A DNA stretch of 64,000 nt from Pseudomonas putida (GCF_001636055.1 NZ_CP011789.1:4464001-4528000), one strand, 5' to 3'; counted from the first letter of the stretch, positions 17,700-28,213 are shown. The notes: a model not told the origin generated them from the sequence alone. Program-made: numbers and translations.

Positions 17700-18044
17700 T
17701 CAATCATCCCGCGTCAGCACCTCGAGCAACTCGATCTCGAAGGTCAGGTCCGAGTTCGGCGGGATGCTGCCCACCGAGCGCTCGCCATAGCCCAGGTGCG
17801 CGGGTACCTGCAGCCTGCGCTTGCCGCCCACGCGCATGCCCATCAGACCCTGGTCCCAGCCCTTGATCACCCGGCCGGTACCGATCACGCACTGGAAGGG
17901 CTTGCCGCGCGACCAGGACGAGTCGAACTCGCTGCCGTCGGCCAGCCAGCCGGTGTACTGGGTGGTGATCAGGGCGCCTTTGACCACGGCCTTGCCGTCG
18001 CCTTCCTGGATCTCGGTGATGTGCAGTTCCTGAGTCACGGTCAT
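17700..18044 (-). CDS. FKBP-type peptidyl-prolyl cis-trans isomerase
   Basis: The 114-residue single-domain protein has the standard FKBP order: VKGALITTQYTGWLADGSEF, then FDSSW, VIGTGRVIKGWDQGL, MRVGGKRRL and the aromatic segment ending in LTFEIELLEVL. Most active-site residues of FKBPs (Tyr, Asp, Phe, Val-Ile, Trp, Tyr) can be placed. It has no signal peptide and should act in the cytoplasm as a folding helper. AAGGAA lies just ahead of the ATG. Confidence 0.93.
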   Translation of the reverse strand: MTVTQELHITEIQEGDGKAVVKGALITTQYTGWLADGSEFDSSWSRGKPFQCVIGTGRVIKGWDQGLMGMRVGGKRRLQVPAHLGYGERSVGSIPPNSDLTFEIELLEVLTRDD

Positions 18045-18236
18045 TTCCTTGCGGCAGATTTCGAGGCCGCCCTTTTCTCAGGAATGCACGGATTTGGCAA
18101 GTCCGGGGGCGACGTCGTGCTGGCGCATCGACCACCGGACGCCGCCGATCACCTTCACGATGGCTGCCGTCTCCAGTCAAGTCGGGCCAGTCCGGCATGC
18201 AATCCCACAATTTCGCCGAATGGTTGCGAAACGCGC

Positions 18237-18641
18237 TTAGCTGAACAGCTGCATGACCTGCTCGCCGGTGAGGTCCTGGGTCTGATTGGAGAAGCAGTAC
18301 CAGCTCGGGCGCTCGTCGACGTAGATCTGCATCGTGAACTGCCAGTCATCGCCTTTGAGCAGGCCGACCGGCAACGCGTATTCGTTCTTGGCGATCAGGC
18401 GGTAGTAAAGGTGAGTGCCACACTGCCCGCAAAAGCCCCGCTCGGCCCAGTCGGAGGAGCGGAAGACGCTGGGAACAGCGCCTTCGAAACTGGGCGGCTG
18501 GGTGCAGTGCACGGCCAACATCGGGCCTCCGGCCCAGGTGCGGCACATGCTGCAGTGGCAAGCGTTGACTTCGAGGTTGTCGACCGTGGCAGTCAGGCGG
18601 GTGGCGCCGCAGAGGCACGCGCCGTGCTTGGTGTGAGACAT
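18237..18641 (-). CDS. GFA-family zinc protein (CENP-V/GFA domain)
   Basis: The 134-residue protein has the glutathione-dependent formaldehyde-activating (GFA) fold. Its zinc ligands are visible as cysteines C9, C11, C28, C30 and C33 (CLCGAT and CHCSMC) and C71/C74 (FCGQCGTHLYYR). Most small GFA proteins have no proven activity, so the family name should not be read as formaldehyde metabolism. ATG 18641 is preferred to an upstream start because AGGAG lies at suitable spacing. Confidence 0.9.
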   Translation of the reverse strand: MSHTKHGACLCGATRLTATVDNLEVNACHCSMCRTWAGGPMLAVHCTQPPSFEGAVPSVFRSSDWAERGFCGQCGTHLYYRLIAKNEYALPVGLLKGDDWQFTMQIYVDERPSWYCFSNQTQDLTGEQVMQLFS

Positions 18642-18696
18642 GGGAGGGGCTCCTGGCGGGTGAGGAAGCTGCAAAGTATAGCGGTGCAGCTACAGC

Positions 18697-18745
18697 CCTC
18701 TTCGCGGGCAAGTCGCACCGGCGAACCGCCGCTCCCACAAGAGGC
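18697..18745. repeat. diverged REP-like element
   Basis: The sequence begins CTCTTCGCGGGCAAG and ends CCGCTCCCACAAGAGG as in the common REP, but the centre is replaced by a different short segment (TCGCACCGGCGAACCG). It is a single degenerate copy between two minus-strand genes. Confidence 0.5.
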
Positions 18746-18765
18746 CCGCAAGCCACCCTCGCCAG

Positions 18766-19554
18766 TCAGATGAACACTGTCCCTCGCATATACAGCGCCC
18801 CACGCCCGCTGATGATCACTCGGCCGTTACCCGGCACCTCGCACTGCAACTGCCCCTTGCGCACCCCGCCCTGCTCGCAGCTGAGGCTGCGCTTGCCGAG
18901 GCGCTCGGACCAGTAAGGCGCCAGCGAGGTGTGTGCCGAGCCGGTCACCGGATCTTCGTTGATCCCCACTCGAGGGCCGAACCAGCGGGTGACAAAGTCG
19001 AAGCCGCGCCCCGGCGCAGTCACGGCAATGCCACGCACATCGAAGGCCGACAGCGCGACGAAATCGGGCTTGAGCGGATCCATCAACGCTGCATCGTCGA
19101 TCACCACCACGAAGTCATCCGAGCGGTACAGCGCGCGGGCGCTCGGCAGACCGAGGGCCTCGAGCAGGCCATCGGGGATGTCCACCGCCACAGGTTGCTT
19201 GGCCGGGAAGTCCATGGCCAGCAAGCCATCTGCACCGCGACTGACGCGCAACTCACCGCTGCGGGTATTGAAGCGCAACACATCGGCCTGCTCATGCAAC
19301 TGCTCGAACAACACCCAGGCCGAAGCCAGGGTGGCGTGGCCGCACAAATCGACCTCCACGGCCGGGGTGAACCAGCGCAGGTCGAAGCCTTCGCCGTTAC
19401 GCACGAAGTAGGCCGTCTCGGACAGGTTGTTCTCTTCGGCGATGCGCTGCAGCACATCGTCCGGCAGCCAGCTGTCCAGCGGAATCACCGCCGCCGGGTT
19501 ACCGCCAAAAGGTTCGGCCGAAAAAGCATCGACCTGGAAGATCTCAAGTTGCAT
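18766..19554 (-). CDS. PhzF family isomerase/epimerase-like protein
   Basis: The 262-residue protein has the PhzF/diaminopimelate epimerase-like double fold. Hallmarks are QVDAFSAEPFGGNPAAV at the N-terminus, the catalytic-type glutamate E46 in NNLSETAYF, DLCGHATLASA, and DPVTGSAHTSLAPYW in the second half. True PhzF acts in phenazine synthesis, but no phz genes occur here. It is one of the many general family members with unknown substrate. AAGGAG lies seven bases ahead of ATG 19554. Confidence 0.9.
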   Translation of the reverse strand: MQLEIFQVDAFSAEPFGGNPAAVIPLDSWLPDDVLQRIAEENNLSETAYFVRNGEGFDLRWFTPAVEVDLCGHATLASAWVLFEQLHEQADVLRFNTRSGELRVSRGADGLLAMDFPAKQPVAVDIPDGLLEALGLPSARALYRSDDFVVVIDDAALMDPLKPDFVALSAFDVRGIAVTAPGRGFDFVTRWFGPRVGINEDPVTGSAHTSLAPYWSERLGKRSLSCEQGGVRKGQLQCEVPGNGRVIISGRGALYMRGTVFI

Positions 19555-19591
19555 GCACACACTCCTTGTCAGGCGGGATCGAAAGCTGGGA

Positions 19592-20530
19592 TTACGACAG
19601 TACTGGCGTGAGCACCGGTTCGCCAGCGAAGAATGCCTGGAGATTGCGCAGCACCAGGGTCACGGTGTCGCGCGCCGCTTCCGGCGACTGGCCGGCGACA
19701 TGCGGGGTCAGCACGGTATTGCCCAACACCTTGAGTGCCTCGGGCACGGCAGGCTCGTCATCGAAGACATCCAATGCTGCGCCAGCGATGACGCCTGCCT
19801 GCAATGCCTGCACCAGTGCCTGGGTATCGACCACGCTCGCGCGGGCGATATTGACCAGATACCCCTCGCCCCCCAGCGCCTCGAGCACCGGGGCATCGAC
19901 CAGATGCAGGGTACCGGCACCACCCGGGGTGGCGATCACCAGGATGTCCACGGCCTGGGCCAGTTGCAACGGGCTGTCGTACCAGGTGTAGGGCACATCA
20001 CCACGCGGCGTGCGACTGTGGTAGCTGACGCTCATGTCGAAGCCCTGGGCTGCACGCTTGGCGATGGCCTGGCCGATGGCGCCAAGGCCGATGATGCCAA
20101 GGCGCTTGCCACTCACCGATGGGCTGATGACTCGGTTCCATTCACCGCGCCGGGTGCTGGCATCGGCCCGGGGAATGTCGCGCAACATCGCCAGCAACAG
20201 GGCCATGGCGTGATCGGCGACCGGGCCTGCGTTGGCGCCAGCACCATTGGTGACGGTGATGCCACGGGCCTTCGCGGCGGCCAGGTCGACCTGCTCATAG
20301 CCTGCGCCGATCACGCAGATGATTTCGAGTTTGGGCAGTGCCTGGATTTCAGCACCGGTCAGGCCCAGCGGGCCACGGGTGAGGACAGCGTCGATCTGCT
20401 CGGCATGCTGGGCGATGGCTTGTGCACGCTGTTGCGGGGATGGGGCACGAATCAGGCGGTAACCGGCCTGCTCCAGCAGCGGCAGGTAATCATCGACGGT
20501 TTCCACCAGTACCAGGACTGTCTTGCTCAT
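19592..20530 (-). CDS. D-2-hydroxyacid dehydrogenase (glyoxylate/hydroxypyruvate/2-ketogluconate reductase type)
   Basis: The 312-residue NAD(P)-dependent reductase has the Rossmann motif GLGAIG at 148-153 and the catalytic trio R230 (in NIARAS), E259 (in DDEP) and H277 (in TPHVAG). The dinucleotide-binding loop reads YHSRTP with arginine at about 173, which usually means NADPH preference. This fits reduction of glyoxylate, hydroxypyruvate or 2-ketogluconate, and the exact substrate is not resolvable. GGAGGG precedes the ATG. Confidence 0.92.
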   Translation of the reverse strand: MSKTVLVLVETVDDYLPLLEQAGYRLIRAPSPQQRAQAIAQHAEQIDAVLTRGPLGLTGAEIQALPKLEIICVIGAGYEQVDLAAAKARGITVTNGAGANAGPVADHAMALLLAMLRDIPRADASTRRGEWNRVISPSVSGKRLGIIGLGAIGQAIAKRAAQGFDMSVSYHSRTPRGDVPYTWYDSPLQLAQAVDILVIATPGGAGTLHLVDAPVLEALGGEGYLVNIARASVVDTQALVQALQAGVIAGAALDVFDDEPAVPEALKVLGNTVLTPHVAGQSPEAARDTVTLVLRNLQAFFAGEPVLTPVLS

Positions 20531-20633
20531 GCCACCCTCCGGTTCGATTCAGAGGGGGATTATGCCAGTTCGGCGGGAGACTGCGAGGGCCTCTATCGCG
20601 GGGGCGAGCCCACGACAGGGACGTGAAGGATAC

Positions 20634-21059
20634 TTACTGCGCGAAGGCCCTGCCCAATCCACCCGGCACACCGCTGCTGTCGGTTTCCTGCCAGGGGCCA
20701 TTGGGGCTCAGCGACCAGCTCCAGCCCTTGTCATAACGGTAGTAGGTGCGCTGACGATAGAAGGTGTTGGGCTGCTTCTCCAGCACATAGACGCCAAGCT
20801 TCGGGTCCCAGTGGCTGGCACCGCCTGGCGGGGGCGCGAAGCTCGCGGAGGTGCGTGGCATCGGCTTGGGAATACCGGACGGCGCGCCAGGCTGCGGTGC
20901 GGGCTGTCCGCCCGGTAGCGGCTTGACCACCGGCACCTGGTGCGGTGGTGGCGTGGTCTCGATCGGTGGCAGCGACTCGCGCTCGCCTGGTTGGTGCACC
21001 GTACAGGCAGAAAGCCCCAGGGCCAGGGTGATCAGGGTCAGGCGTACGCTGCGGTTCAT
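20634..21059 (-). CDS. proline-rich lipoprotein of unknown function
   Basis: The 141-residue protein has a signal peptide with lipobox LSAC (cysteine 19), so it should be lipid-anchored. A long proline-rich stretch (about 25-75) resembles a spacer through the periplasm. A compact C-terminal domain (about 82-135) is rich in Tyr and Trp (FYRQRTYYRYDKGWSWSL). It lies directly after ccmI on the same strand, but nothing in it suggests a cytochrome maturation role. I do not recognise the family. Confidence 0.8.
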   Translation of the reverse strand: MNRSVRLTLITLALGLSACTVHQPGERESLPPIETTPPPHQVPVVKPLPGGQPAPQPGAPSGIPKPMPRTSASFAPPPGGASHWDPKLGVYVLEKQPNTFYRQRTYYRYDKGWSWSLSPNGPWQETDSSGVPGGLGRAFAQ

Positions 21060-21071
21060 GGCGGCAATCTC

Positions 21072-22259
21072 TTATCGGTCGGGTCGGTCGATGGTCAGCT
21101 GCTGGGTTGGCTGGCCGCGGGTAGCCAGCGGCGCGCTCTGGCCGATCCACTCGCCCTGGGTCGGCTGGCCGGCACGCGATACGCGCGCAACCAGTTGGAC
21201 TTCAGCGAAGTCCGACAGTTTCATCTGCGGCATCATCGCGTCGGCATCCGACAGCTGTACTTCGATCGGCAACTGCGCCACCGTCACCCGCTTGGCCGCC
21301 AGCGGCATCGGCGGGCCGTTGCTGGCGCGGGCGAAGATGAACACGGTGTCGTCCGGCTTGACCTTGTCCTTGAGCGCTGCGGCCAGCTCGACACGCACGG
21401 TCAGGCTCGCCGCCTGCACCGGCTTGCCGCCATCGGCCTTGAGCTTGTCGGCGGCACGGTCGATACCACCCTGCAAGGCAGCGCGCGAGGCGTCGCCTTC
21501 GGGCAGTTGCGACAGCAGGCGTTGCCAGTAATCGATCGCTTCCTGGTAGCGCTCGCCCTCGAAGGCAGCAATGCCGCGCAGCCCCAGGCTGGTAACCTCG
21601 TTCGGGTCGGCCTTGAGCGCTTCGTCGGTCAGGCTCTGCAGTTGCGCACTCCACTGCTTGTCGGCAGCGAAGTACTGCGCCTGGGCCCACTGCCCGAGCA
21701 GCTCGGGTTCACGACCGACCAGGGCGACCGCACGCTCGAAGGCCTTGGCGGCATCGCCTGGACGCTGGTCGGCCATGTAGGCGCGGCCGAGGAAATACAG
21801 GCCCTCGGCAGAGTCCGGCTGGGCCTGCACGGCACGCTCCAGGCGCGTGGTCATCTCCTGCATGGTTTTCGGCGCATCGGCGAACTCACGGGTCAGCTCG
21901 ACCTTGTCGGCGGCGCCGAAATGCAGGTACAACCCCAGCGCCATTACCGGCACCAGCACGGCAGCCACCAGCGGCAGGGTCTTGCCCAGATGCCCCTGAC
22001 GCGGCGCCTCGCTACATTCGGTATCGGACAGCAGTTCACGGGCCGCCTCGTCGCGGCCCTTGGCCAGTTGCCCGGCGTCGAGCACCCCGGCCTCCTGCTG
22101 CGCAGTCAACTCAGCGACCCGCTCCTGATACAAGGCCACGTTGAGCGCGGTGCGGTCTTCTTCGGCCTGCTGCTGGCGGCGGCCACGCAGGATCGGGATC
22201 AGCAGGAAAGCCAGGGCGGCGAGCAACAGCAGGCCCGCACTCAGCCAGAATTCAGTCAT
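21072..22259 (-). CDS. ccmI: cytochrome c maturation protein CcmI (apocytochrome chaperone)
   Basis: CcmI binds apocytochrome c and hands it to the CcmFH ligation complex. The 395-residue product has two N-terminal helices (about 5-25 and 90-110) separated by a cytoplasmic loop, then periplasmic TPR repeats (about 140-260) and a C-terminal beta-domain. The length and the [17 protein letters not shown] start are typical. Its start overlaps ccmH by eight bases; it is the last gene of the ccm operon. Confidence 0.94.
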   Translation of the reverse strand: MTEFWLSAGLLLLAALAFLLIPILRGRRQQQAEEDRTALNVALYQERVAELTAQQEAGVLDAGQLAKGRDEAARELLSDTECSEAPRQGHLGKTLPLVAAVLVPVMALGLYLHFGAADKVELTREFADAPKTMQEMTTRLERAVQAQPDSAEGLYFLGRAYMADQRPGDAAKAFERAVALVGREPELLGQWAQAQYFAADKQWSAQLQSLTDEALKADPNEVTSLGLRGIAAFEGERYQEAIDYWQRLLSQLPEGDASRAALQGGIDRAADKLKADGGKPVQAASLTVRVELAAALKDKVKPDDTVFIFARASNGPPMPLAAKRVTVAQLPIEVQLSDADAMMPQMKLSDFAEVQLVARVSRAGQPTQGEWIGQSAPLATRGQPTQQLTIDRPDR

Positions 22260-22728
22260 GGGTCTGTTCTTTATCCAGCAGTTTGGCGAGACGTTCGCGT
22301 TCGTCCACGGAGAGTTCGGAGTTGCCCTGCGCCACCGGGCTGCGGCGCCGACGGACGATCACCGCCAGCACCACGAAGCCGCCAGCCAGCAACACGCCAG
22401 GGCCGAACCAGAGCAACCAGGTACGCGCCGTCAGCGCTGGCTTGTAGCGTACGAAGTCGCCGTAGCGATCGACCATGAAGTCGATGATCTGCTGGTTGCT
22501 CTGGTTTTCGCCGAGCATGCGGAAGATCTCCCGGCGCAGGTCGGCGGCGATCGGTGCGTTGGAGTCGGCGATGTCCTGGTTCTGGCACTTGGGGCAGCGC
22601 AGTTCCTTGGTCAGTTGCTGGTAGCGCTCGCGCTCGGCATCGTCGCGGAACTGATAGGTATCGATGGCCGCCCTGGCCATGCCGGCCAGGCTCAAGCCAA
22701 GTACGGCGGCGGCAAGCCAGCGCTTCAT
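22252..22728 (-). CDS. ccmH: cytochrome c maturation protein CcmH (thiol oxidoreductase subunit)
   Basis: CcmH reduces or holds the apocytochrome CXXCH cysteines for haem attachment. The 158-residue product has a signal peptide, the redox motif LRCPKC (C45 and C48) followed by [10 protein letters not shown], and a C-terminal membrane anchor (about 100-125). Its start overlaps ccmG by four bases. Only the short CcmH form is present; the TPR part is the separate ccmI. Confidence 0.95.
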   Translation of the reverse strand: MKRWLAAAVLGLSLAGMARAAIDTYQFRDDAERERYQQLTKELRCPKCQNQDIADSNAPIAADLRREIFRMLGENQSNQQIIDFMVDRYGDFVRYKPALTARTWLLWFGPGVLLAGGFVVLAVIVRRRRSPVAQGNSELSVDERERLAKLLDKEQTHD

Positions 22729-23261
22729 GGCCGCCCCTCATCGACCAGCCCCTGGTAAAGCGGCGCCAGTTGCTCGCGCCAGACCGTGGCATCGACCACA
22801 CCGACATGCTTGTAGCGGATGATGCCTTTGGCGTCGATGAGGAAGGTTTCCGGCGCGCCGTACACGCCAAGGTCCAGGCCCAGGGTGCCCTGCTCGTCGC
22901 GGATGTCGAGCTGGTAAGGGTTGTGGAACTCGGCCAGCCATTTGAGCGCGGCGGCGTTGTCGTCCTTGTAGTTGATGCCGTGGATCACCACGCCTTGCTC
23001 GGCCAGTTGGTTCAAATAAGGGTGCTCGACCTTGCACGATGGGCACCAGGTGCCCCAGACGTTGACCAGCGCCGGTCGCCCCTGCAGGTCGGCCTGGGTC
23101 AGGGTCCGGTCGCCCTGCACGCTCTGCAGCGAGAATGCCGGGAATGGCTTGCCGATCATCGCCGACGGCAGTTCATCGGGCTTGAGGAACAGCCCCTTGT
23201 ACAGAAACACGGCCATCAGCAGGAACACCGCCAATGGCACTACCATGATCCAACGCTTCAT
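22725..23261 (-). CDS. ccmG: thiol:disulfide interchange protein CcmG (DsbE)
   Basis: CcmG is a membrane-tethered periplasmic thioredoxin-like reductant in cytochrome c maturation. The 178-residue product has an N-terminal anchor (about 4-22), the active site WCPSC (C73 and C76) and the GAPETFLIDAKG segment with the cis-proline region typical of DsbE. It overlaps ccmF and ccmH by four bases each. Confidence 0.96.
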   Translation of the reverse strand: MKRWIMVVPLAVFLLMAVFLYKGLFLKPDELPSAMIGKPFPAFSLQSVQGDRTLTQADLQGRPALVNVWGTWCPSCKVEHPYLNQLAEQGVVIHGINYKDDNAAALKWLAEFHNPYQLDIRDEQGTLGLDLGVYGAPETFLIDAKGIIRYKHVGVVDATVWREQLAPLYQGLVDEGRP

Positions 23262-25246
23262 GCCGTCGCTCCAGACAGGCCCAATGTATCGCGCACCCGC
23301 GCCGTGACCTTGACGCGATAACGCCGATCGAGCGCTGCGAGCAGCCCGCCCAGTGCGGTCAGCAAGCCGCCCAGCCAGATCCAGCGCACATAGGGCTTGA
23401 TGTGTACCCGTACCGCCCAGGCACCGTTCTCCAGTGGCTCGCCCAGGGCGACATAGAGGTCGCGGGTAAAGCCGGCATCGATACCGGCCTCGGTCATCAT
23501 CGATTGCTGCACGGTGTACAGGCGTTTTTCCGGGTGCAGCACGGTCACTTCACGCCCCTCACGCGACACACGGATGGTGCCCCTGTCGGAGATGAAGTTC
23601 GGCCCCTCGAAGTGCCTGGCGCCCTCGAACAGGAAGTGATAACCGCCCAGTTCGACGCTTTCGCCCGGCGCCAGGCGCAGGTCGCGCTCGGCGCTGTTGT
23701 TGCTCGACAGCACCACGCCCAGGGCACAAACAACTAGCCCCAGGTGGGCCAGGTGCATGCCCCAGTAGCTGCGGTGCAGGCCGCGCAGTCCCTTGAGCAG
23801 GCCCTTGTGACGGGTCTTGTCGAGAATATCGCGCACCCCGCCGAGCACCACCCAGGCGGCCAGGGCGAAGACGCTGAGCGCCGGCCAGTCGAAGTCGTCG
23901 ACGATCAGCCCGGCGACCGGCGCCAGGATCGCGCTGCCGATCAGCACCGGCGTCAGCATGCCGAACAGCCATCTGCCAGGCGTATCCTTCCAGCGCACCA
24001 GCACACCAATCGCCAGCACTACCATCAGCAGCGCCATCAACGGCAGGAACAACGCATCGAAGTAAGGTGGGCCGACCGACAGCTTGGCGCCGGTCAGGGC
24101 GTCGAGCACCAGCGGGTAGAGCGTGCCCAGCAGGATCATCGAGGCAGCCACCACCAGCACCAGGTTGTTGGCCAGCAGCAGCGTCTCGCGCGACCACAGG
24201 CCAAAGCCCACGTGGCTCTTGACCACCGGTGCGCGCAGGGCGAACAGGGTCAGCGAGCCGCCGACCACGAACAGCAGGAAGATCAGGATGAACACACCGC
24301 GCGACGGGTCGGCGGCGAAGGCATGTACCGAGGTCAGCACCCCGGAGCGCACCAGGAAGGTACCCAGCAGGCTCAGCGAGAACGCCGCGATGGCGAGCAG
24401 CACGGTCCAGCTCTTGAACACCCCGCGCTTTTCGGTCACTGCCAGCGAGTGAATCAGCGCAGTGCCGACCAGCCATGGCATGAACGAGGCGTTTTCCACC
24501 GGATCCCAGAACCACCAGCCGCCCCAGCCCAGCTCATAGTAGGCCCACCAGGAGCCGAGCGTGATGCCGATGCCGAGGAAGGCCCAGGCGACGATGGTCC
24601 AGGGCCGCGACCAGCGCGCCCAGGCGGCATCCAGGCGACCACCGAGCAGCGCCGCGATGGCAAAGGCGAAGGCCACCGAGAAGCCCACGTAGCCCATGTA
24701 CAGCATCGGCGGATGGACGATCAGGCCGAAGTCCTGCAGCAGCGGATTGAGATCGCGACCGTCGGTAGGCACCTGCGGCAGCAGGCGGGTGAACGGGTTG
24801 GAGGTGATGATCAGGAACGACAGGAAACCGGTGCTGATCATGCCCATCACCGCCAGCACACGCGCCAGCATCACTTGCGGCAACTGGCGCGAGAACACCG
24901 ACACGGCGAAGGTCCAGCCACCCAGGATCAACGCCCAGAGCAGCAGCGAGCCTTCGTGGGCGCCCCACACAGCGCTGAACTTGTAGTACCAGGGCAGTGC
25001 GGTGTTGGAGTTGTGGGCGACATAGGCGACCGAGAAATTGTCGGTCATGAAGGCGTGGGTGAGGCAGGCGAAGGCAAAGGCGAGGAAGGCGAACTGGCCC
25101 CAGGCCGCAGGGCGCGCCAGACTCATCCAGAGACGGTCGCCACGCCAGGCACCGAGCAGCGGCACGCTGGCCTGCACCACGGCAAAACAGATCGCCAGGA
25201 TCATCGCCAACTGGCCAAGCTCGGGGATCACCAGGGCAGCGTTCAT
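23258..25246 (-). CDS. ccmF: haem lyase subunit CcmF
   Basis: CcmF carries out haem ligation to apocytochrome c and reduces haem on CcmE. The 662-residue polytopic protein contains the WWD domain ([20 protein letters not shown], about 232-251), conserved periplasmic histidines, and a large C-terminal periplasmic loop before the last helix. The size and domain order match the family. It overlaps both neighbours by four bases. Confidence 0.97.
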   Translation of the reverse strand: MNAALVIPELGQLAMILAICFAVVQASVPLLGAWRGDRLWMSLARPAAWGQFAFLAFAFACLTHAFMTDNFSVAYVAHNSNTALPWYYKFSAVWGAHEGSLLLWALILGGWTFAVSVFSRQLPQVMLARVLAVMGMISTGFLSFLIITSNPFTRLLPQVPTDGRDLNPLLQDFGLIVHPPMLYMGYVGFSVAFAFAIAALLGGRLDAAWARWSRPWTIVAWAFLGIGITLGSWWAYYELGWGGWWFWDPVENASFMPWLVGTALIHSLAVTEKRGVFKSWTVLLAIAAFSLSLLGTFLVRSGVLTSVHAFAADPSRGVFILIFLLFVVGGSLTLFALRAPVVKSHVGFGLWSRETLLLANNLVLVVAASMILLGTLYPLVLDALTGAKLSVGPPYFDALFLPLMALLMVVLAIGVLVRWKDTPGRWLFGMLTPVLIGSAILAPVAGLIVDDFDWPALSVFALAAWVVLGGVRDILDKTRHKGLLKGLRGLHRSYWGMHLAHLGLVVCALGVVLSSNNSAERDLRLAPGESVELGGYHFLFEGARHFEGPNFISDRGTIRVSREGREVTVLHPEKRLYTVQQSMMTEAGIDAGFTRDLYVALGEPLENGAWAVRVHIKPYVRWIWLGGLLTALGGLLAALDRRYRVKVTARVRDTLGLSGATA

Positions 25247-25698
25247 GGCTTGACCTCGCCGGCAGTGGCGGCCTGGCCGCTCTCCTTGAGCGCCTTGGTC
25301 ACTTCAGGCGGCATGTACTTCTCGTCGTGCTTGGCCAGCACCTCGTCAGCCACCACCACGCCCTCGGCGTTGAGCTTGCCCAAGGCAACGATGCCCTGCC
25401 CTTCGCGGAACAGGTCCGGGAGGATGCCACGGTAGGTGATCGGCACCGATTTGTTGAAGTCGGTGACCACGAAGCGTACGTCGAGCGAGTCGGCCGAGCG
25501 CTGCACCGAGCCCTTCTCGACCATGCCGCCGGCGCGAATGCGTGTGTCCTGCGGTGCCTCGCCGTTGGCGATCTGGGTGGGCGTGTAGAACAGGTTGATG
25601 TTCTGCTGCAGGGCACTCAGGGCAAAGCCCAGGGCCACGGCGACGCCGACCAGCAGGCCGAGGATGAGCAACAGACGTTTCTTGCGCTGCGGATTCAC
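25243..25698 (-). CDS. ccmE: haem chaperone CcmE
   Basis: CcmE carries haem covalently from CcmC to CcmF. The 151-residue product has a short basic start (NPQRKKRLL), one membrane anchor (about 9-29) and an OB-fold domain ending in the haem-binding H124 with Y128 in [13 protein letters not shown]. It starts with GTG at 25698, overlapping the ccmD stop (GTGA); longer upstream starts would run far into ccmD. Confidence 0.96.
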   Translation of the reverse strand: MNPQRKKRLLLILGLLVGVAVALGFALSALQQNINLFYTPTQIANGEAPQDTRIRAGGMVEKGSVQRSADSLDVRFVVTDFNKSVPITYRGILPDLFREGQGIVALGKLNAEGVVVADEVLAKHDEKYMPPEVTKALKESGQAATAGEVKP

Positions 25699-25871
25699 TG
25701 GTGGTTCTCCCGGCGCAGACGGCGCGCCTCTTCTTGCAGGTAGCGGCGGCGGGCCAGTAGCGGCAGGGCGACATTGATCGCCAGTACCGTGAGGCAGATG
25801 CCATAGGCCGACCACACGTACAGGCCATGATGGCCCATGGCGAGGAAATCACTGAAAGAGGCGAAACTCAT
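25695..25871 (-). CDS. ccmD: haem exporter protein CcmD
   Basis: CcmD is a small membrane protein that helps release holo-CcmE from CcmC. The 58-residue product begins [20 protein letters not shown], has one helix (about 18-38) and a basic cytoplasmic tail ([16 protein letters not shown]), which is the family pattern. It overlaps ccmC by four bases and ccmE by four. Confidence 0.93.
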   Translation of the reverse strand: MSFASFSDFLAMGHHGLYVWSAYGICLTVLAINVALPLLARRRYLQEEARRLRRENHQ

Positions 25872-26635
25872 CGCACGATCTCCCGGCCCAGGCTGCTGAG
25901 CACCTCTTCGCGCACCCAACTGGCACGCGCTTCGCGCTTGAGCACTTCAAGGCGCATGCGCAGCAGCAGCACGGCGCCGAAGAAGCAATAGAACCCCAGC
26001 ACCGTCAGCAATAGCGGCAGCCACATCTCGGCGGGCATGGCCGGTTTTTCGGTGAGGGTGAAGGTGGCGCCCTGGTGCAGGGTGTTCCACCACTCCACCG
26101 AGTACTTGATGATCGGGATGTTGACCACGCCGACGATGGCCAGCACCGCGCAGGCCTTGGCGGCGCTGTCACGGTTACTGATGGCCTGGCCCAGAGCGAT
26201 GATGCCGAAGTACAGGAACAGCAGGATCAGCATCGAGGTCAGGCGCGCGTCCCACACCCACCAGCTGCCCCAGGTCGGTTTGCCCCAGATCGCCCCGGTG
26301 ACCAGCGCCACTGCGGTCATCCAGGCGCCGATGGGGGCGGCGCACTGCAGGGCGACGTCGGCCAGCTTCATCTTCCACACCAGCCCCACCACACCGGCGA
26401 CCGCCAGCAGCACGTAGCAGGACTGCGCGAGCATGGCCGCAGGGACGTGGATATAGATGATGCGGAAGCTGTTGCCCTGCTGGTAGTCCTGCGGGGCGAA
26501 AGCCAGGCCCCAGGCGATGCCCACCAGCAGCAGGAGCACCGCAGCGATGGTCAGCCACGGCAGCATGCGGCCGCTGATGGCATAGAACCATTTGGGGGAA
26601 CCCAGTTTGTGGAACCACGTCCAGCTCATTTTCAT
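25868..26635 (-). CDS. ccmC: haem transporter/CcmE haem-loading protein CcmC
   Basis: CcmC attaches haem to CcmE on the periplasmic face. The 255-residue product has six helices and the WWD domain [18 protein letters not shown] at about 125-142, with flanking periplasmic histidines. A second ATG at codon 3 is an alternative start. It lies 46 bases after ccmB. Confidence 0.96.
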   Translation of the reverse strand: MKMSWTWFHKLGSPKWFYAISGRMLPWLTIAAVLLLLVGIAWGLAFAPQDYQQGNSFRIIYIHVPAAMLAQSCYVLLAVAGVVGLVWKMKLADVALQCAAPIGAWMTAVALVTGAIWGKPTWGSWWVWDARLTSMLILLFLYFGIIALGQAISNRDSAAKACAVLAIVGVVNIPIIKYSVEWWNTLHQGATFTLTEKPAMPAEMWLPLLLTVLGFYCFFGAVLLLRMRLEVLKREARASWVREEVLSSLGREIVR

Positions 26636-26681
26636 CAGGGTACATCCAGGGTCTTTGCCGGGCTTCGGTGCCCGGGACTCG

Positions 26682-27350
26682 TTATTCGCCGACGCTGATC
26701 TTCAGGCCGGCCGCTATCGCAAAGGGTGTCAGTGTCACGGCCAGGGCGGTCAGGCTGGCCAGCCAGAGCAGGTGTCCGGTCGCGGGCATATTCTGCAACG
26801 CCGCCTGCAACGCACCACTGCCCAGGATCAATACAGGGATATACAACGGCAGAATAAGCAACGCCAGCAGCAAACCACCGCGCTTGAGCCCGACCGTCAA
26901 CGCCGCGCCCACCGCCCCCAGCAAGCTCAGCACCGGAGTGCCGAGCAGCAGCGAGCCGAGCAGCACCGGCAGGCAGGCGACTGGCAAACCCAGCATCAGC
27001 GCCAGCAGTGGCGCCAACAATACCAGCGCCAGCCCGGAAAAGGTCCAGTGCGCCAGAACCTTGGCCAGCACCAGCAATGGCAGTGGATGCGGTGATAGCA
27101 CCCACTGCTCCAGCGAGCCATCCTCGAAATCGCTGCGGAACAGGCCGTCCAACGACAGCAATACCGCGAGCAAGGCCGCGACCCAGACCAGTCCAGGCGA
27201 CAAGGTTTGCAACAATTGCGTCTCGGGGCCGACCGCCAGCGGAAACAGCGCCACGACGATGGCGAAGAACACCAGCGGGTTGGCCAGCTCCGCCGGGCGA
27301 CGGAACAACAGGCGCGCTTCGCGGCGCAGCAACAGAAGGAATACGCTCAT
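26682..27350 (-). CDS. ccmB: haem exporter ABC permease CcmB
   Basis: CcmB is the membrane partner of the CcmA ATPase; together they free holo-CcmE from CcmCD at the cost of ATP. The 222-residue product has six helices and the N-terminal [21 protein letters not shown] segment typical of the family. It overlaps ccmA by four bases. Confidence 0.95.
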   Translation of the reverse strand: MSVFLLLLRREARLLFRRPAELANPLVFFAIVVALFPLAVGPETQLLQTLSPGLVWVAALLAVLLSLDGLFRSDFEDGSLEQWVLSPHPLPLLVLAKVLAHWTFSGLALVLLAPLLALMLGLPVACLPVLLGSLLLGTPVLSLLGAVGAALTVGLKRGGLLLALLILPLYIPVLILGSGALQAALQNMPATGHLLWLASLTALAVTLTPFAIAAGLKISVGE

Positions 27351-27979
27351 GCCGCCCACTGCCCCAGGTTGAGTTCACGGTAGCCGGACGGTCTGTGCTC
27401 GAGGTTGTGATGGGTGGTCAGCACCACCGTGCCCCCCTGCTCGCAGTGCGCGGCCAGGTGCGCTTCGAGCTGGGCCACCCCCTGCTTGTCGAGGGCGGTG
27501 AACGGTTCATCGAGGATCCACAGTGGCGGGCAGTCCAGGTACAGGCGGGCCAGGGCGACGCGGCGCTGCTGGCCGGCCGAGAGGGTGTGGCAAGGCACAT
27601 CCTCGAATCCGCGCAGGCCGACCGCCTCGAGAGCCGTCCAGATGCCCTCGCGGGTCGCGGGTCGATGCAGGGCGCAGAGCCAGGCAAGGTTCTCTTCGGC
27701 CGTCAGCAACTCCTTGATCCCGGCAGCATGCCCGATCCACAGCAGGATACTGGCCAGAGCATGGCGCTGCTCGCCGAGGGCGCGGCCATCGAGCAGGATC
27801 TGCCCTGCCGTCGGCTGCATCAGGCCGGCCAACAGGCGCAGCAGGCTGGTCTTGCCGCTGCCATTGGGGCCGCTGACCTGCAGCATGTCGCCGGGGCGCA
27901 GTTCGAAGTCAAGGTGCTCGAAGAGCAGTCGCCAGTCGCGCTCGCAGGCAAGGTTCGCGGCTTGGAGGTGGAGGGTCAC
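27347..27979 (-). CDS. ccmA: haem exporter ABC ATPase CcmA
   Basis: This is the ATP-binding subunit of CcmAB. The 210-residue protein has Walker A GPNGSGKT (37-44), signature LSAGQ (133-137), and Walker B with ILDEP (155-159). The start is a GTG at 27979 with AAGGCG a few bases ahead. It is the first gene of ccmABCDEFGHI and is preceded by a REP pair. Confidence 0.95.
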   Translation of the reverse strand: MTLHLQAANLACERDWRLLFEHLDFELRPGDMLQVSGPNGSGKTSLLRLLAGLMQPTAGQILLDGRALGEQRHALASILLWIGHAAGIKELLTAEENLAWLCALHRPATREGIWTALEAVGLRGFEDVPCHTLSAGQQRRVALARLYLDCPPLWILDEPFTALDKQGVAQLEAHLAAHCEQGGTVVLTTHHNLEHRPSGYRELNLGQWAA

Positions 27980-28023
27980 GGTTTCGCCTTATGCTGTTCA
28001 TGGCGTGTCGAGCAATGCGCCTT

Positions 28024-28089
28024 CTTCGCGGGCAAGCCCGCTCCCACAGAGGCAGCAGCGATCCTGTGGGAGCGGGCTTGCCCGCGAAT
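28024..28089. repeat. REP pair (inverted) between ccmA and the FliK-like gene
   Basis: Two oppositely oriented REP copies (TTCGCGGGCAAGCCCGCTCC and GGAGCGGGCTTGCCCGCGAA) are separated by about 17 bases in the divergent intergenic region. Confidence 0.9.
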
Positions 28090-28116
28090 GAAACACCGCA
28101 GATCAACACCCTTGTC

Positions 28117-28143
28117 TCAAGTCGCCCTGCCACTGGCCGTTAT
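28117..28143 (+). promoter_or_regulatory. FliA (sigma-28) type promoter ahead of the FliK-like gene
   Basis: TCAAG at 28117-28121 and GCCGTTAT at 28136-28143 are 14 bases apart. The Pseudomonas sigma-28 pattern is TCAAG/TAAAG, 14-15 bases, then GCCGATAA. The -10 part differs at two positions. It lies about 83 bases ahead of the start codon, and FliA is encoded in this window. Confidence 0.6.
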
Positions 28144-28213
28144 ACTGGCAGTGGCAACGCGACCGGCATTATTACATGTGCCATCCCGCTGCCAAGAGGG
28201 CTGGCTCGACAGG

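Noticed and set aside
18766..19554. Phenazine synthesis locus suggested by the PhzF-like protein
   Set aside because: No other phz genes are present, and the PhzF family is widespread with other roles.
20586..20620. Possible REP copy ahead of the lipoprotein gene region
   Set aside because: The sequence TATCGCGGGGGCGAGCCCAC is only loosely similar and lacks the inverted partner, so I left it out as a feature.
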